NCBI RefSeq assembly: GCF_001273835.1 | Contig: NZ_JHEI01000138.1 | Span: forward strand, 110,925-174,924 | DNA length: 64,000 nucleotides | Direction of reading: 5' to 3' | From: Leucobacter celer subsp. astrifaciens | Lineage (GTDB): Bacteria > Actinomycetota > Actinomycetes > Actinomycetales > Microbacteriaceae | In this document: positions 25,684 through 34,742 of the stretch, piece after piece | Numbering within the stretch: the stretch's first letter is position 1 | How the letters are laid out: every line of letters begins with the position of its first letter | Program-made: the position numbers and the translations under genes | Notes under the pieces: generated by a model | Told to the model about the DNA's origin: nothing | What the model saw: the letters and a program-made list of their open reading frames with translations, nothing else | Database searches by the model: none

Positions 25684-25775
25684 TGGCGGAGACGGGGGGA
25701 TTTGAACCCCCGGTCAGGTTTTAGCCCGACCCTTCATTAGCAGTGAAGTCCGTTCGGCCGCTCCGGCACGTCTCC
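25684..25775 (-). tRNA. tRNA-Ser (anticodon GCT)
   Basis: On the minus strand the acceptor strand GGAGACG (ending at 25775) pairs with CGTCTCC. The anticodon arm is CTTCA-CTGCTAA-TGAAG with anticodon GCT. A long variable arm (GGTCGGGCTAAAACCTGACC region) marks it as class II, and the T arm is GGGGGTTCAAATCCCCC. The discriminator is G and the 3' CCA is encoded (25684-25686). It reads AGC and AGU serine codons. Confidence 0.96.
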
Positions 25776-25795
25776 ATACGCGAACAACGTCATCC

Positions 25796-25801
25796 ATTCT
25801 A
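25796..25801 (-). promoter_or_regulatory. Probable -10 of the tRNA-Ser gene
   Basis: TAGAAT on the minus strand sits 20 bases before the mature tRNA 5' end, giving a start point around 25788 and a short 5' leader. No convincing -35 is visible at the usual distance. Confidence 0.5.
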
Positions 25802-25880
25802 ACCGGACGACCCGCCCCGCAGGAAATCGTGCGCGCTCCAACGCAGCCGCTCAGCCGCACGGGGCGCCGCGCTCGAGGCG

Positions 25881-27176
25881 TCAGAAGACCGTGCGCCCGG
25901 CAGAGCAGGTCGCGGTGCTCGCGTCCTGCCCGGTGATGCCCTCCGGCAGCAGCACCGCACCGTTCTCGTCGGTCGCCGGGCCCTCGGGCTCCACCGGCGC
26001 GTTCGGGTCGACCGGGGTCTCGGCGTTCGGATCCTCGACGGGAGCGTTCGGATCCTCGGCCACCGCGCCGGAATCCTCGGCCGCTTCCTCGCCCTCCTTG
26101 ACGACACCCTCGCCGGTACCGGTCACCGAGAAGGGCTGACCGCTCTCGAGCACCTCGAAGAGCACCTGGGCGTTGAGGGAGTCCGGGGTGAGACGCCCCT
26201 CCTGATAGGGGTGCGTGAACGACGGGTACTGCACGAAGTTGATGCGGTCGAGATCGATGTCCTTCACCGTGCCCGCGACGGCCTGCATGAACTGCACGCT
26301 GGCCATGCTGCTGGAGAGGGTCAGGTTGTCGACGCCCGCCTTCGCGAGCCCGTACACCTTCACCGGGTCGGAGAGCGTGTCGGCGCTCTTCAGCTGCCGC
26401 ACGAGCGCAGACATGAAGACCTGCTGGTTGCTGATGCGGCTCGTATCGCCGCCGTCGCCGACGCCGTGCCGCGTGCGCAGGAACTGCAGGGCATCCGAAC
26501 CCTCCAGCGTGTTCATACCCGCGGGCAGGTCGAGCCCCGTGTGCTCGTCGACGATGGGCTGGGTGAGACAGACCTCCACGCCGCCGATCGCGTTGGAGAT
26601 GCCGATCACGCCGTCGAACGTGACGAGCCCGGCGTAGGGGATGCTCATGCCGGTCAGCTCTTCGATGGTGCGCACGACGCAGGGCAGACCGCCGTACATC
26701 ATGGTGCTGTTGAGCTGCTGCTCGCTCATGGCCGGGTAGTAGTCGGGCTGGCCGTCCTCGCTGGGGCAGCTCGGGATCGGGAGCATGAGGTCGCGGGGGA
26801 AGCTCACCACGGTGGCGTTCTGGTGGTCGGCGGAGACGTGCAGCATCAGGGTGACGTCGTTGAGCTCGCCCTCCTCGCCGTCCTGATAGCTCTGGCCCTC
26901 GCGCGAATCGGATCCCACGAGCAGGATTGTCAGCGCCCCGTCGATGGACTGGTCGCCGGCTCCGACCGCGTCGGCTCCCGGCCCGAGATCGACGGTGCGC
27001 ACATCGGAGACCAACCCCCACACCGCGTAGGTGACGGTCGCGACACCGCTCAGCGCGACCACGATCGCAGTGGTCAGCAGCACGCGGAACGCATTACCCC
27101 AGCCGCTCGAGCGGCGCAGCCTGCCGTGACGCACCGAGGTCGAGCGATCCGCCCCTGCAGCGAGTTTCTTGGCCAT
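25881..27176 (-). CDS. LytR-CpsA-Psr (LCP) family cell-wall glycopolymer ligase
   Basis: A 431-residue membrane-anchored protein. One N-terminal helix (about 28-52) is followed by an external LCP domain: ILLVGSDSREG near residue 85, DVTLMLHVSADHQNATVVSFPRD near 107-129, and DALQFLRTRHGVGDGGDTSRISNQQ near 225. LCP enzymes move glycopolymers from lipid carriers to peptidoglycan. The C-terminal 75 residues are low-complexity with repeated DPNAPVE units and a final segment with one Cys, which is unusual. It is monocistronic, with the tRNA-Ser gene 105 bases downstream. Confidence 0.9.
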   Translation of the reverse strand: MAKKLAAGADRSTSVRHGRLRRSSGWGNAFRVLLTTAIVVALSGVATVTYAVWGLVSDVRTVDLGPGADAVGAGDQSIDGALTILLVGSDSREGQSYQDGEEGELNDVTLMLHVSADHQNATVVSFPRDLMLPIPSCPSEDGQPDYYPAMSEQQLNSTMMYGGLPCVVRTIEELTGMSIPYAGLVTFDGVIGISNAIGGVEVCLTQPIVDEHTGLDLPAGMNTLEGSDALQFLRTRHGVGDGGDTSRISNQQVFMSALVRQLKSADTLSDPVKVYGLAKAGVDNLTLSSSMASVQFMQAVAGTVKDIDLDRINFVQYPSFTHPYQEGRLTPDSLNAQVLFEVLESGQPFSVTGTGEGVVKEGEEAAEDSGAVAEDPNAPVEDPNAETPVDPNAPVEPEGPATDENGAVLLPEGITGQDASTATCSAGRTVF

Positions 27177-27364
27177 TCAGCTTCCCGGAGTTCCTGCGAG
27201 CAGCGACAACCGCACTCGACGATAACGCCTCAATCTACCCGAGGCTACTGTGTGCGTCCTTGGAACCCCGGAGCGGATCGGCGCGGGATCTGCGCGGGAT
27301 CCGCGCTAGATCGGCGCGGGATCCGCGGCAGCAGCCGCGACTCCTCCACGGCGCGCGGCGCGGC

Positions 27365-30013
27365 TCAGACGGATGTCAGCGCCGCGCGATTCCGCGTCAC
27401 CCAGCGCCACAGCTCATCGCGGTTCTCGATGCCGAGCTTGGCGAAGATGTTGGAGAGGTGCGTCTCGACGGTGCGCACCGAGATGTACAGCCGCTCCGCG
27501 ATGAAGCGGCTCGTGTGCCCCAGAGCGGCCAGCAGCACGACCTCGCGCTCCCGCGCGGTGAGGCCGGGGGCGGGGGGCAGCGGCAGCCAGACGCCGAGAT
27601 CGGCGAGTAGCCGCACCTCGGGCTCGTCGCTGTCGGCCGGGCTGAATCCGGGCTGCGCGGCGATGCGCTCGATGTGCGCGGCGAAGGCGTCCCCCACCGT
27701 CGGGTCGATGCCCGCGGCGATGCTGCAGGCGCGAGCGCGAAGGCCAGCAGACGGCGCACGCCCCTCGAACGCGATCGCGTGCAGCGCCTGCAGCTCGATC
27801 AGTCCCAGATCCTCGGCGCGCGCCCACTCCGCGATGCGCTCCGCCTCGTCGAGCGCGTCGCCGCACCGCAGCCACTGTCGCGCGCGCAGCGCGAGGATCG
27901 CGCCGTGGCCGCCGAGGGCCCGGCCGATTCCGGGCCTCGGCGACTCCGAGGCCCGGATCGCGCGCAGCGCCGCTTCGCGCTCTCCGAGCACCGCGAGCGC
28001 CAGTGCGAGCGCCGCCTGCACGAGCGGTTCCAGACCGTACCGGTCGCGTCGCGCGAAGCGATCCACCAGGCGCTCAGCGCTCTCGACGACCTCGCCCCAG
28101 CGGCCGTCCTGCACTCCGAGCAGCACGGCGCCCACTTCGACCAGCCCTGAATAGCGGGCTTCGGCGTGCGTATCGGCGTAGGCCTCCTCGACCAGCTCGT
28201 CGAGCACCTGCCGCGCGTTCTCGGCGCTTCCGCTGCCCCAGTACCCGAGCAGCCAGCAGAAGCCCTGAAGGTCGATGTGATCGGTGCGGGAGCGGGTCCC
28301 GAGGCGGCTGAGCCGACGCGCGTTCTCGGCGCTCGCGACAGCGCGGTGGAGCAGGCCCTGCTGCTCGAGGATCAGCGCCTGCACGGCGCGGGCCGGAGAC
28401 CGCACCCACTCCACTCCGAGATCGGCGGACAGCTCGGCTTCCGGACAGGCCTCGGCCGCCGCGCGGATGCGACCCGAGCAGGCGAGCAGGAGCACCCGTG
28501 TGCTGCGCACCATCTCCGCGGCGACCGGATCCTCCGCCCGCTCCGCATCCCGATCGAGCCGGTCGAGCGCGAGAAGCGACTGCCCCACTTCTTCGCCGTC
28601 CCACACCAGCTGGCAGATCAGCGCGGTGCGCAGCGCGATGCAGAGCCGGGGGCCGACCGACTCCGACCGCTCAGCATCGCCGAGGATGCCGTCGATGACG
28701 CGCATCGTGCCGCGCAGGGCGACGTCGTCCCCCAGCAGACTCGCGATGCGGAACGCCCGCAGCGCCGCAGCGCCCGCCTGTTCGCTCTCCGCCTCGGGAT
28801 GCACGGCGGTGGCCATCGCCAGCCGCAGGATGACTCTGGGGTCGCCGTTTCGCGCCGTGAGTTCGAACGCCGTCCACAACCACGACAGCGGGATGTCCCT
28901 GCCGCCCTCGAGTCCGAACACCACGAGACGCATCAGCCGATCCGGCATGTGCGTCGGATCCACCCCGCCGCGATCCTCGTCGAGCGCGCGGAAGATGCGG
29001 TCGTTGAGCTGGATGCGGCGCACGGGCGACATGCGCGTCCGGAGCGAGGCGGCGAGCAGCGTGTGCCCGAGCACCAGCGAGAGGCCGCCCTCGTGCATCT
29101 GGGACGCCACGAGCCCGCGTTCGAACAGCTGCGACAGGCAGCCGGCGTCGAGGCTGCGCAGCAGCGCCGTCTCCACGACGGGCTCGGCCAGCGCGATGGT
29201 CTCGAGCACGTCGACCTCCTTCGGGCTGCAGGCGTCGGTGATGAGCTCGGCGAATTCTCCGGGCACGTAGTCCTCGTCCGAGGACACCCACGCGGTCCCC
29301 CGGTTGCGCTGCACCGCGCCCGTCCGATCGCTCGCGAGCGCGAGGACGGAGAGCGCGTGGCGGTTGCCGTCGGAGGCCTGGTGCCACCGATGCAGTGTCT
29401 CGGCCTCGATCCGCTCCACACCCAGCAGCGAGGCGAGGTAGGCCTCGCTCTCGGCGCGGTCGAGCGGGCCGATCGAGATCAGGCGCCCGTTCGGTCCGTG
29501 GCAGAGCCGTTCGACTTCGCTCGTCAGGTGCTTCGCCGTCGCGATGATCCGCGTGCGGCGCGTGCTCGCGAGACGGGTGAGATGAGTGAAGATCTGCGCG
29601 TCGAGCGGCGAGTAGTCGTCGATGTCCGGAGCGACGAGGATCATCTCGCACCCCTCGGCGCGGCGCTCGAACTGCTCGAAGATGCGATGCGACAGGTCGA
29701 CCGGGCTCTGTTCGCCCTCGAGCACTCTGAGGTCGCCGGAGAAGATCGACGCGACACCGCTCGCGGCGTGCGGAGGATTGGGCAGCACCAGCACTTCGAT
29801 GCCGCCGAGTCGTTCGTGCAGTTCATCGGCCGCCTGAACGGCGAGGAAGGCCTTCCCGTTCCCCTGCTCTCCGATGAGCACGGTTACTGACGCCGGAGCA
29901 TTGGCAGCGGTGATCACGCGTTCGAGTCGATGCGTACCCGCTCCTGCTGTTCGATCGCGGCGCCCATTGTCGTCGTGAGAGCCGCCACTCCCACGACGGG
30001 ACCCGACAGGCAT
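27365..30013 (-). CDS. Large LuxR-family regulator with degenerate ATPase domain
   Basis: An 882-residue protein. The N-terminal part looks like a STAND/AAA ATPase but the P-loop reads GEQGNGKA (residues 48-55), with Ala in place of the conserved Ser/Thr; a Walker-B-like ILVAPDIDDY follows near 113. The middle 500 residues are helical, TPR-like. The last 65 residues are a LuxR helix-turn-helix (LTAREREVVLLAALGHTSRFIAERLYIS, then ETHLSNIFAKLG). Such LAL/MalT-type proteins sense a ligand through the helical part. Nucleotide use is doubtful here. It has GGGAGGGA before the ATG at 30013. The targets are unknown. Confidence 0.85.
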   Translation of the reverse strand: MPVGSRRGSGGSHDDNGRRDRTAGAGTHRLERVITAANAPASVTVLIGEQGNGKAFLAVQAADELHERLGGIEVLVLPNPPHAASGVASIFSGDLRVLEGEQSPVDLSHRIFEQFERRAEGCEMILVAPDIDDYSPLDAQIFTHLTRLASTRRTRIIATAKHLTSEVERLCHGPNGRLISIGPLDRAESEAYLASLLGVERIEAETLHRWHQASDGNRHALSVLALASDRTGAVQRNRGTAWVSSDEDYVPGEFAELITDACSPKEVDVLETIALAEPVVETALLRSLDAGCLSQLFERGLVASQMHEGGLSLVLGHTLLAASLRTRMSPVRRIQLNDRIFRALDEDRGGVDPTHMPDRLMRLVVFGLEGGRDIPLSWLWTAFELTARNGDPRVILRLAMATAVHPEAESEQAGAAALRAFRIASLLGDDVALRGTMRVIDGILGDAERSESVGPRLCIALRTALICQLVWDGEEVGQSLLALDRLDRDAERAEDPVAAEMVRSTRVLLLACSGRIRAAAEACPEAELSADLGVEWVRSPARAVQALILEQQGLLHRAVASAENARRLSRLGTRSRTDHIDLQGFCWLLGYWGSGSAENARQVLDELVEEAYADTHAEARYSGLVEVGAVLLGVQDGRWGEVVESAERLVDRFARRDRYGLEPLVQAALALALAVLGEREAALRAIRASESPRPGIGRALGGHGAILALRARQWLRCGDALDEAERIAEWARAEDLGLIELQALHAIAFEGRAPSAGLRARACSIAAGIDPTVGDAFAAHIERIAAQPGFSPADSDEPEVRLLADLGVWLPLPPAPGLTAREREVVLLAALGHTSRFIAERLYISVRTVETHLSNIFAKLGIENRDELWRWVTRNRAALTSV

Positions 30014-30059
30014 ATTGTTTCCCTCCCTGTTCCCTCGCCCCCCGATTCCCCTTGAGCCA

Positions 30060-30099
30060 GATTCTCACCCCGCCTCTGCTAAATAGCAAGCGATTCTCA
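30060..30099 (-). promoter_or_regulatory. Direct repeats upstream of the LuxR-type regulator
   Basis: TGAGAATC (minus strand) occurs at 30060-30067 and again at 30092-30099, 32 bases apart or about three helical turns. Between them TGCTA-AA-TAGCA forms a small palindrome (30077-30088). These are candidate binding sites controlling the LuxR-type gene, which starts at 30013. No clear -35/-10 pair could be fixed. Confidence 0.35.
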
Positions 30100-30205
30100 G
30101 ACTTTAGTCATAGGCGCACGGCGTGTTGCCTGGACAAAGGTCCATCCTGTTTGTATTGAAAGTCCAGATCGCATCCGCCGTTCGCGGTGCCGATACGCTA
30201 GAACC

Positions 30206-31084
30206 ATGCGCATCGCCACCTGGAACGTCAACTCGATCCGCACCCGTTTCGGCCGCGTCGTCGACTGGCTCGTGCGCGAGGACATCGACGTGCTGGCCAT
30301 GCAGGAGATCAAGTGCCGGCCCGAGCAGTTCCCGGTCGACGCCTTCGCCCAGGCGGGGTACCAGCTCGAGATCCACGGACTGAACCAGTGGAACGGCGTG
30401 GCCTTCGCGAGCCGTCACGAGATGACCGACGTGGCGCGCTCCTTCACGGACATGCCCGGCTTCGGCAAGCCCGTGAAGGGCCAGGAGGCGGTGCAGGGCA
30501 CGGGCCCGAACGGGCTGCCGCTCGAGGCCCGCGCACTCGGCGTGACCGTGGGCGATCTCCGGCTGTGGAGCCTCTACGTGCCCAACGGCCGGGCACTGGG
30601 CGACCCCCATCTCGAGTACAAGCTCGCATGGCTCGAAGCTCTGCGGCACGACGCCGAGAGCTGGCTCGAAGAGGATCCGGATCTGCCGCTCGCGCTGATG
30701 GGCGACTGGAACATCGCCCCCCTCGACGGCGACATGGGCGACCCCTCGTTCGTCGTCGGCGAGTCCACCCACGTCTCCCCGGAGGAGCGGGCGATGCTCG
30801 CCTCGTTCTCGCCGACGGTCGAGGACGTGGTGCGCCCCATCGTTCCGGAGGGCTACACCTTCTGGGATTACAAGGCCGGACGCTTCCCCAAGGACCAGGG
30901 CATGCGCATCGATTTCATCATGGGGTCGCGCGCCTTCGCGGACGCCGTCACCGGAGCGTCGATCGAGCGCGACGAGCGCAAGGGCGACTCCCCGAGCGAC
31001 CACGTCCCCGTGGTGTGCGACATCGATCCCTCGCTGCTCGGCGACACCTTCGAGGACGAGTACGACCGGCCCATGGTGTTCTGA
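30206..31084 (+). CDS. Exonuclease III family AP endonuclease (first copy)
   Basis: A 292-residue endonuclease/exonuclease/phosphatase-fold protein for base-excision repair. Catalytic motifs are in place: TWNVNSIR (5-12), AMQEIK (Glu about 34), LYVPNG near 121, MGDWNIAPLD near 169 and SDHVPVVCDID near 264. The ATG follows TACGCT by 6 bases with no ribosome site, so the message may be leaderless. A second paralogue lies 175 bases downstream, separated by a structured repeat. Confidence 0.92.
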   Translation: MRIATWNVNSIRTRFGRVVDWLVREDIDVLAMQEIKCRPEQFPVDAFAQAGYQLEIHGLNQWNGVAFASRHEMTDVARSFTDMPGFGKPVKGQEAVQGTGPNGLPLEARALGVTVGDLRLWSLYVPNGRALGDPHLEYKLAWLEALRHDAESWLEEDPDLPLALMGDWNIAPLDGDMGDPSFVVGESTHVSPEERAMLASFSPTVEDVVRPIVPEGYTFWDYKAGRFPKDQGMRIDFIMGSRAFADAVTGASIERDERKGDSPSDHVPVVCDIDPSLLGDTFEDEYDRPMVF

Positions 31085-31102
31085 CTTGTAGCGCTGCCCC
31101 GG

Positions 31103-31212
31103 GGCGGATCGGGATCTCGCGAAGGCGACGCGTCCATCCGCGGCCGGCGCTCCGCGCTGGCCGCTCCCGCCAGACCCAGCCAGCGTCCGCCTTCGCGAGA
31201 TCCCGATCCGCC
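31103..31212. repeat. Structured repeat element, copy 1
   Basis: Outer arms of 29-30 bases pair almost perfectly (31103-31131 with 31183-31212, one bulged base); the arm begins GGCGGATCGGGATCTCGCG. The central 51 bases (31133-31183) match 46 of 51 positions of the second copy at 32157-32207. Within the core, positions 8-18 and 22-32 form an inner hairpin with a TCC loop. It sits between the two exonuclease III genes and could also act as a terminator. Confidence 0.7.
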
Positions 31213-31259
31213 CTCCCCATACAAGCGTGGTGGAGGAGAAGAAAGTTAGACTTGTGGGC

Positions 31260-32117
31260 ATGTCAGAGTTTCTGCGCGTAGCCTCCGTCAACGTCAACGG
31301 CGTCCGTGCCGCGTACCGCAAGGGCATGGGCGACTGGCTCGAGAACCGGGGCATCGATGTGCTCGCGATGCAGGAGGTGCGCGCGGACGACTCGCACCTG
31401 CTCGAACTGCTCGGCGACGGCTGGCACATCCTGCACGATCCCTGCCAGATCAAGGGTCGCGCCGGCGTCGCGATCGCGAGCCGCGTGCCCGCCGTCGAGC
31501 ACCGCGTCGGGCTCGGAGCGCTGGACGCCCAGGAGAGCATCCAGTCGTCGGGCCGCTGGCTCGAGGCCGACTTCGAGCTCGGAGGATCCCCCTTCACCGT
31601 GATCAGCAACTACACGCACTCCGGCGAGGTCGACACCCCCCGCCAGGAGGCGAAGTGGGCCTTCCTCGACGCCATGGGCGCGCGCATGAACGAGCTCATC
31701 GACGAGCGCGAGCTCGTCGCCATCGTGGGCGACTTCAACGTGGGCCACCGCGAGTTCGACATCAAGAACTGGCGCGGCAACGTGAAGCGGTCCGGCTTCC
31801 TGCCCCGCGAGCGCGCCTACTTCGACCGCTTCTTCGGCCCCCGCGGCGAGGCCGTGCTGGGCGTCGACGGCACCGAGGGCCCCGGCTTCGGTTGGGTCGA
31901 CGTGGGCCGCCGCTTCCACGGCGAGATCGACGGCCCCTACACCTGGTGGTCCAACCGCGGCCAGGCCTTCGACAACGACACCGGCTGGCGCATCGACTAC
32001 CACGTGGTCACCCCGACGCTCGCGGAGCGGGTCGAGAACTACGCCATCGACCGCGCCGCCTCCTATGCCGAGCGATGGTCGGATCACGCGCCCGTCATCG
32101 TCGACTACCGCGCCTGA
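31260..32117 (+). CDS. Exonuclease III family AP endonuclease (second copy)
   Basis: A 285-residue paralogue of the gene upstream, with the same fold and motifs: SVNVNGVRAAYRKG near residue 8, AMQEVRADD (Glu about 36), NYTHSGEVDTPRQEAKW near 118, IVGDFNVGHREFD near 157 and SDHAPVIVDYRA at the end. Loop sequences differ clearly from copy one, so these are old paralogues, not a recent duplication. The ATG at 31260 follows TAGACT by 7 bases; a GTG at 31227 is possible but would add 11 residues unlike the family. Confidence 0.9.
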   Translation: MSEFLRVASVNVNGVRAAYRKGMGDWLENRGIDVLAMQEVRADDSHLLELLGDGWHILHDPCQIKGRAGVAIASRVPAVEHRVGLGALDAQESIQSSGRWLEADFELGGSPFTVISNYTHSGEVDTPRQEAKWAFLDAMGARMNELIDERELVAIVGDFNVGHREFDIKNWRGNVKRSGFLPRERAYFDRFFGPRGEAVLGVDGTEGPGFGWVDVGRRFHGEIDGPYTWWSNRGQAFDNDTGWRIDYHVVTPTLAERVENYAIDRAASYAERWSDHAPVIVDYRA

Positions 32118-32122
32118 GCCTC

Positions 32123-32239
32123 GCGGTGCGGGGCCGGATCCCGCTCCTCGCAGCCCTCCATCCGCGGCCGGTGCTGCGCACGGGCCGCTCCCGCCAGACC
32201 CGGCCAGGCTGCTCGGCCCGGGATCCGGCCCCGCACCGC
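32123..32239. repeat. Structured repeat element, copy 2
   Basis: Perfect 20-base outer arms (32123-32142 and 32220-32239; the arm begins GCGGTGCGGGGCCGG) surround a middle stem GCAGCC/GGCTGC (32150-32155, 32207-32212) and a 51-base core (32157-32207) shared with copy 1. The arm sequence is unrelated to that of copy 1, yet each arm pairs with its own partner. In the inner hairpin the C16-G24 pair of copy 1 is T16-A24 here, a compensatory change, while pair 14-26 is G-T in copy 1 and mismatched here. Confidence 0.7.
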
Positions 32240-32250
32240 TCACCTTCTTC

Positions 32251-32267
32251 AGGCGGCATCACCGCCT
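32251..32267 (+). terminator. Small hairpin upstream of trpS
   Basis: AGGCGG (32251-32256) and CCGCCT (32262-32267) form a short stem with a CATCA loop, followed by AGGCCTCGTTTGT. It may help end the exonuclease transcript. There is no T-box consensus, so I do not call a tRNA-sensing leader. Confidence 0.4.
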
Positions 32268-32269
32268 AG

Positions 32270-33322
<1,053 letters not shown>

Positions 33323-33332
33323 CGCGAGACGC

Positions 33333-33417
33333 AGCCCGTATTTCGGCTCTCACCCGTATTTCGGATCGATTCGCGAGTTTTCTTCCGAAAGACGGGTGGG
33401 AGCCGAAATACGGGGCT
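33333..33417. terminator. Very long hairpin between trpS and the alcohol dehydrogenase gene
   Basis: AGCCCGTATTTCGGCTCTCACCC at 33333 pairs with its near-perfect inverse ending at 33417 (GGGTGGGAGCCGAAATACGGGG region), and the inner TATTTCGGA can pair with TCCGAAAGA. The stem exceeds 30 bp with a few mismatches and a loop of about 20 bases. It lies between convergent genes and probably ends both transcripts. Confidence 0.7.
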
Positions 33418-33440
33418 CAGAACCCTGCTCGGGATCCCAG

Positions 33441-33512
33441 GCTTCGACTCGCCTGCGGCTCGCTCACCCAGCGGAGGCTGCTGCCGGTTGAGCGAGCGAA
33501 GCGAGTCGAAAT
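33441..33512. repeat. REP-like inverted repeat, intergenic copy
   Basis: TTCGACTCGC...CTCGCTCACCCAGCGG (33442-33474) faces GGTTGAGCGAGCGAAGCGAGTCGAA (33486-33510). The unit CGACTCGCNGCGCTCGCTCAACCAG is the same as that found twice inside the ABC ATPase linker at 9874-9945. The end of this copy is only 11 bases from the stop codon of the alcohol dehydrogenase gene. Confidence 0.65.
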
Positions 33513-33522
33513 CCGAGGCGCC

Positions 33523-34560
33523 CTACGGCACGAGCACGGCGCGCCCCTGCACGCGGCCGTGATGCAGATCGTCGAAGGCCTGCACGGCGTCGTCGAGGGA
33601 GTACCGCACCACCTCGACGCCGATCTTGCCGGCACGCGCGAGTCCGAGCACCTCCAGCAGCTCCGCCCGGGTGCCGCCGTAGGCGCGCTCGATGTTGACG
33701 CCCCAGGGCAGCTCGTTCGCGGAGGCGGCGTAGTCGAAGTGCCCGCCGCCGAGCCCGACGAAGCGGATCGCCCCGCCGCCGCGCACGACGGCGAGCGCCA
33801 GATCCACGGTGGGCTGCACGCCCACGAAGTCGAGCACCACGTCTGCGCCCGTGCCACCGGTCTCCTCCAGGATGCGAGCGGCGGCGTTCGCGTCGCTCGG
33901 CAGCGCAAGGTCGGCGCCGTGGGATTCAGCGAAGGCGAGCTTCTCGGGGTCGGTGTCGAGCGCGATGATGCGCGCGCCCGTCGTGGCGGCGAGGATCTGC
34001 AGAGCCATGTGCCCGAGACCGCCGAGTCCGATCGTGACGACGGTCGCGTCGCCGGTCATCCGATCCCGCACCGAGTTGATGGCGTGCATCGGGGTCAGGG
34101 CGGCGTCGGCCAAGGGGGCTGCGGCAACGGGATCGAGACCGCCCAGGGGCAGTAGATGGTGCGCTTTCACCGCGATGTAGTCGGCCATGCCGCCGGGGCT
34201 GCCGATGCCCGGGGAGAGCGGCGCAAGAGCGGAGCGCGGATAGAAGATCTCGCACTGATTGTCGCGGCCCGCGAGGCACTCCCGGCACTTCCCGCAGCAG
34301 AGGATCAACGCCACGATCGCGCCCTCCCCCTCGCTCCAGCCGCTCACGTCCGCCCCGACCTTCGCGACGGTGCCCGCCACCTCGTGGCCGAGCGTGCTGC
34401 CGATGAGCGGGTTGTCGTCGCCCATACCGATGATGGTGATGTCGGAGTGGCAGAGGCCGGCGCCGCCGACCTGCAGCAGCACCTCGTCCGGGGCGATCTC
34501 GGGGACGGGCTTGTCCTGGAGCTCGACCGTGTCGTTCTTCACGTAGGTCACTGCGCGCAT
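33523..34560 (-). CDS. Zinc-dependent NAD(P) alcohol dehydrogenase (MDR family)
   Basis: A 345-residue medium-chain dehydrogenase. The catalytic zinc site is GLCHSD near residue 35 with GHE near 58. The structural zinc loop CCGKCRECLAGRDNQC (about 87-102) carries the four Cys. The cofactor motif is GLGGLG near 168. Length is normal. The start at 34560 is chosen because MRAVTYVKND begins the conserved first strand. It is monocistronic, and its substrate alcohol is unknown. Confidence 0.9.
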   Translation of the reverse strand: MRAVTYVKNDTVELQDKPVPEIAPDEVLLQVGGAGLCHSDITIIGMGDDNPLIGSTLGHEVAGTVAKVGADVSGWSEGEGAIVALILCCGKCRECLAGRDNQCEIFYPRSALAPLSPGIGSPGGMADYIAVKAHHLLPLGGLDPVAAAPLADAALTPMHAINSVRDRMTGDATVVTIGLGGLGHMALQILAATTGARIIALDTDPEKLAFAESHGADLALPSDANAAARILEETGGTGADVVLDFVGVQPTVDLALAVVRGGGAIRFVGLGGGHFDYAASANELPWGVNIERAYGGTRAELLEVLGLARAGKIGVEVVRYSLDDAVQAFDDLHHGRVQGRAVLVP

Positions 34561-34742
34561 CGCTTCTCCTGTTCCGGCCGCGGGGCTCGCGGCCACGGTG
34601 GGTCAGGGCGTCGGATCAGCGTCCTCGCTTCCAGGGTACTCCCGCCCGCGCCATAAAACATCAGGCGTTGCTTTTCGTTCACGGCTCGTTCCGCGTCGCA
34701 TACGCCATGGTTCCGGACCCCCGAGATCCTTAGACTGGGTCC

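Noticed and set aside
31103..32239. Inverted repeats as ends of a transposable element carrying the second exonuclease III gene
   Set aside because: Each inverted pair closes on itself within about 115 bases, the arms of the two copies differ, and no transposase or target duplication is visible.
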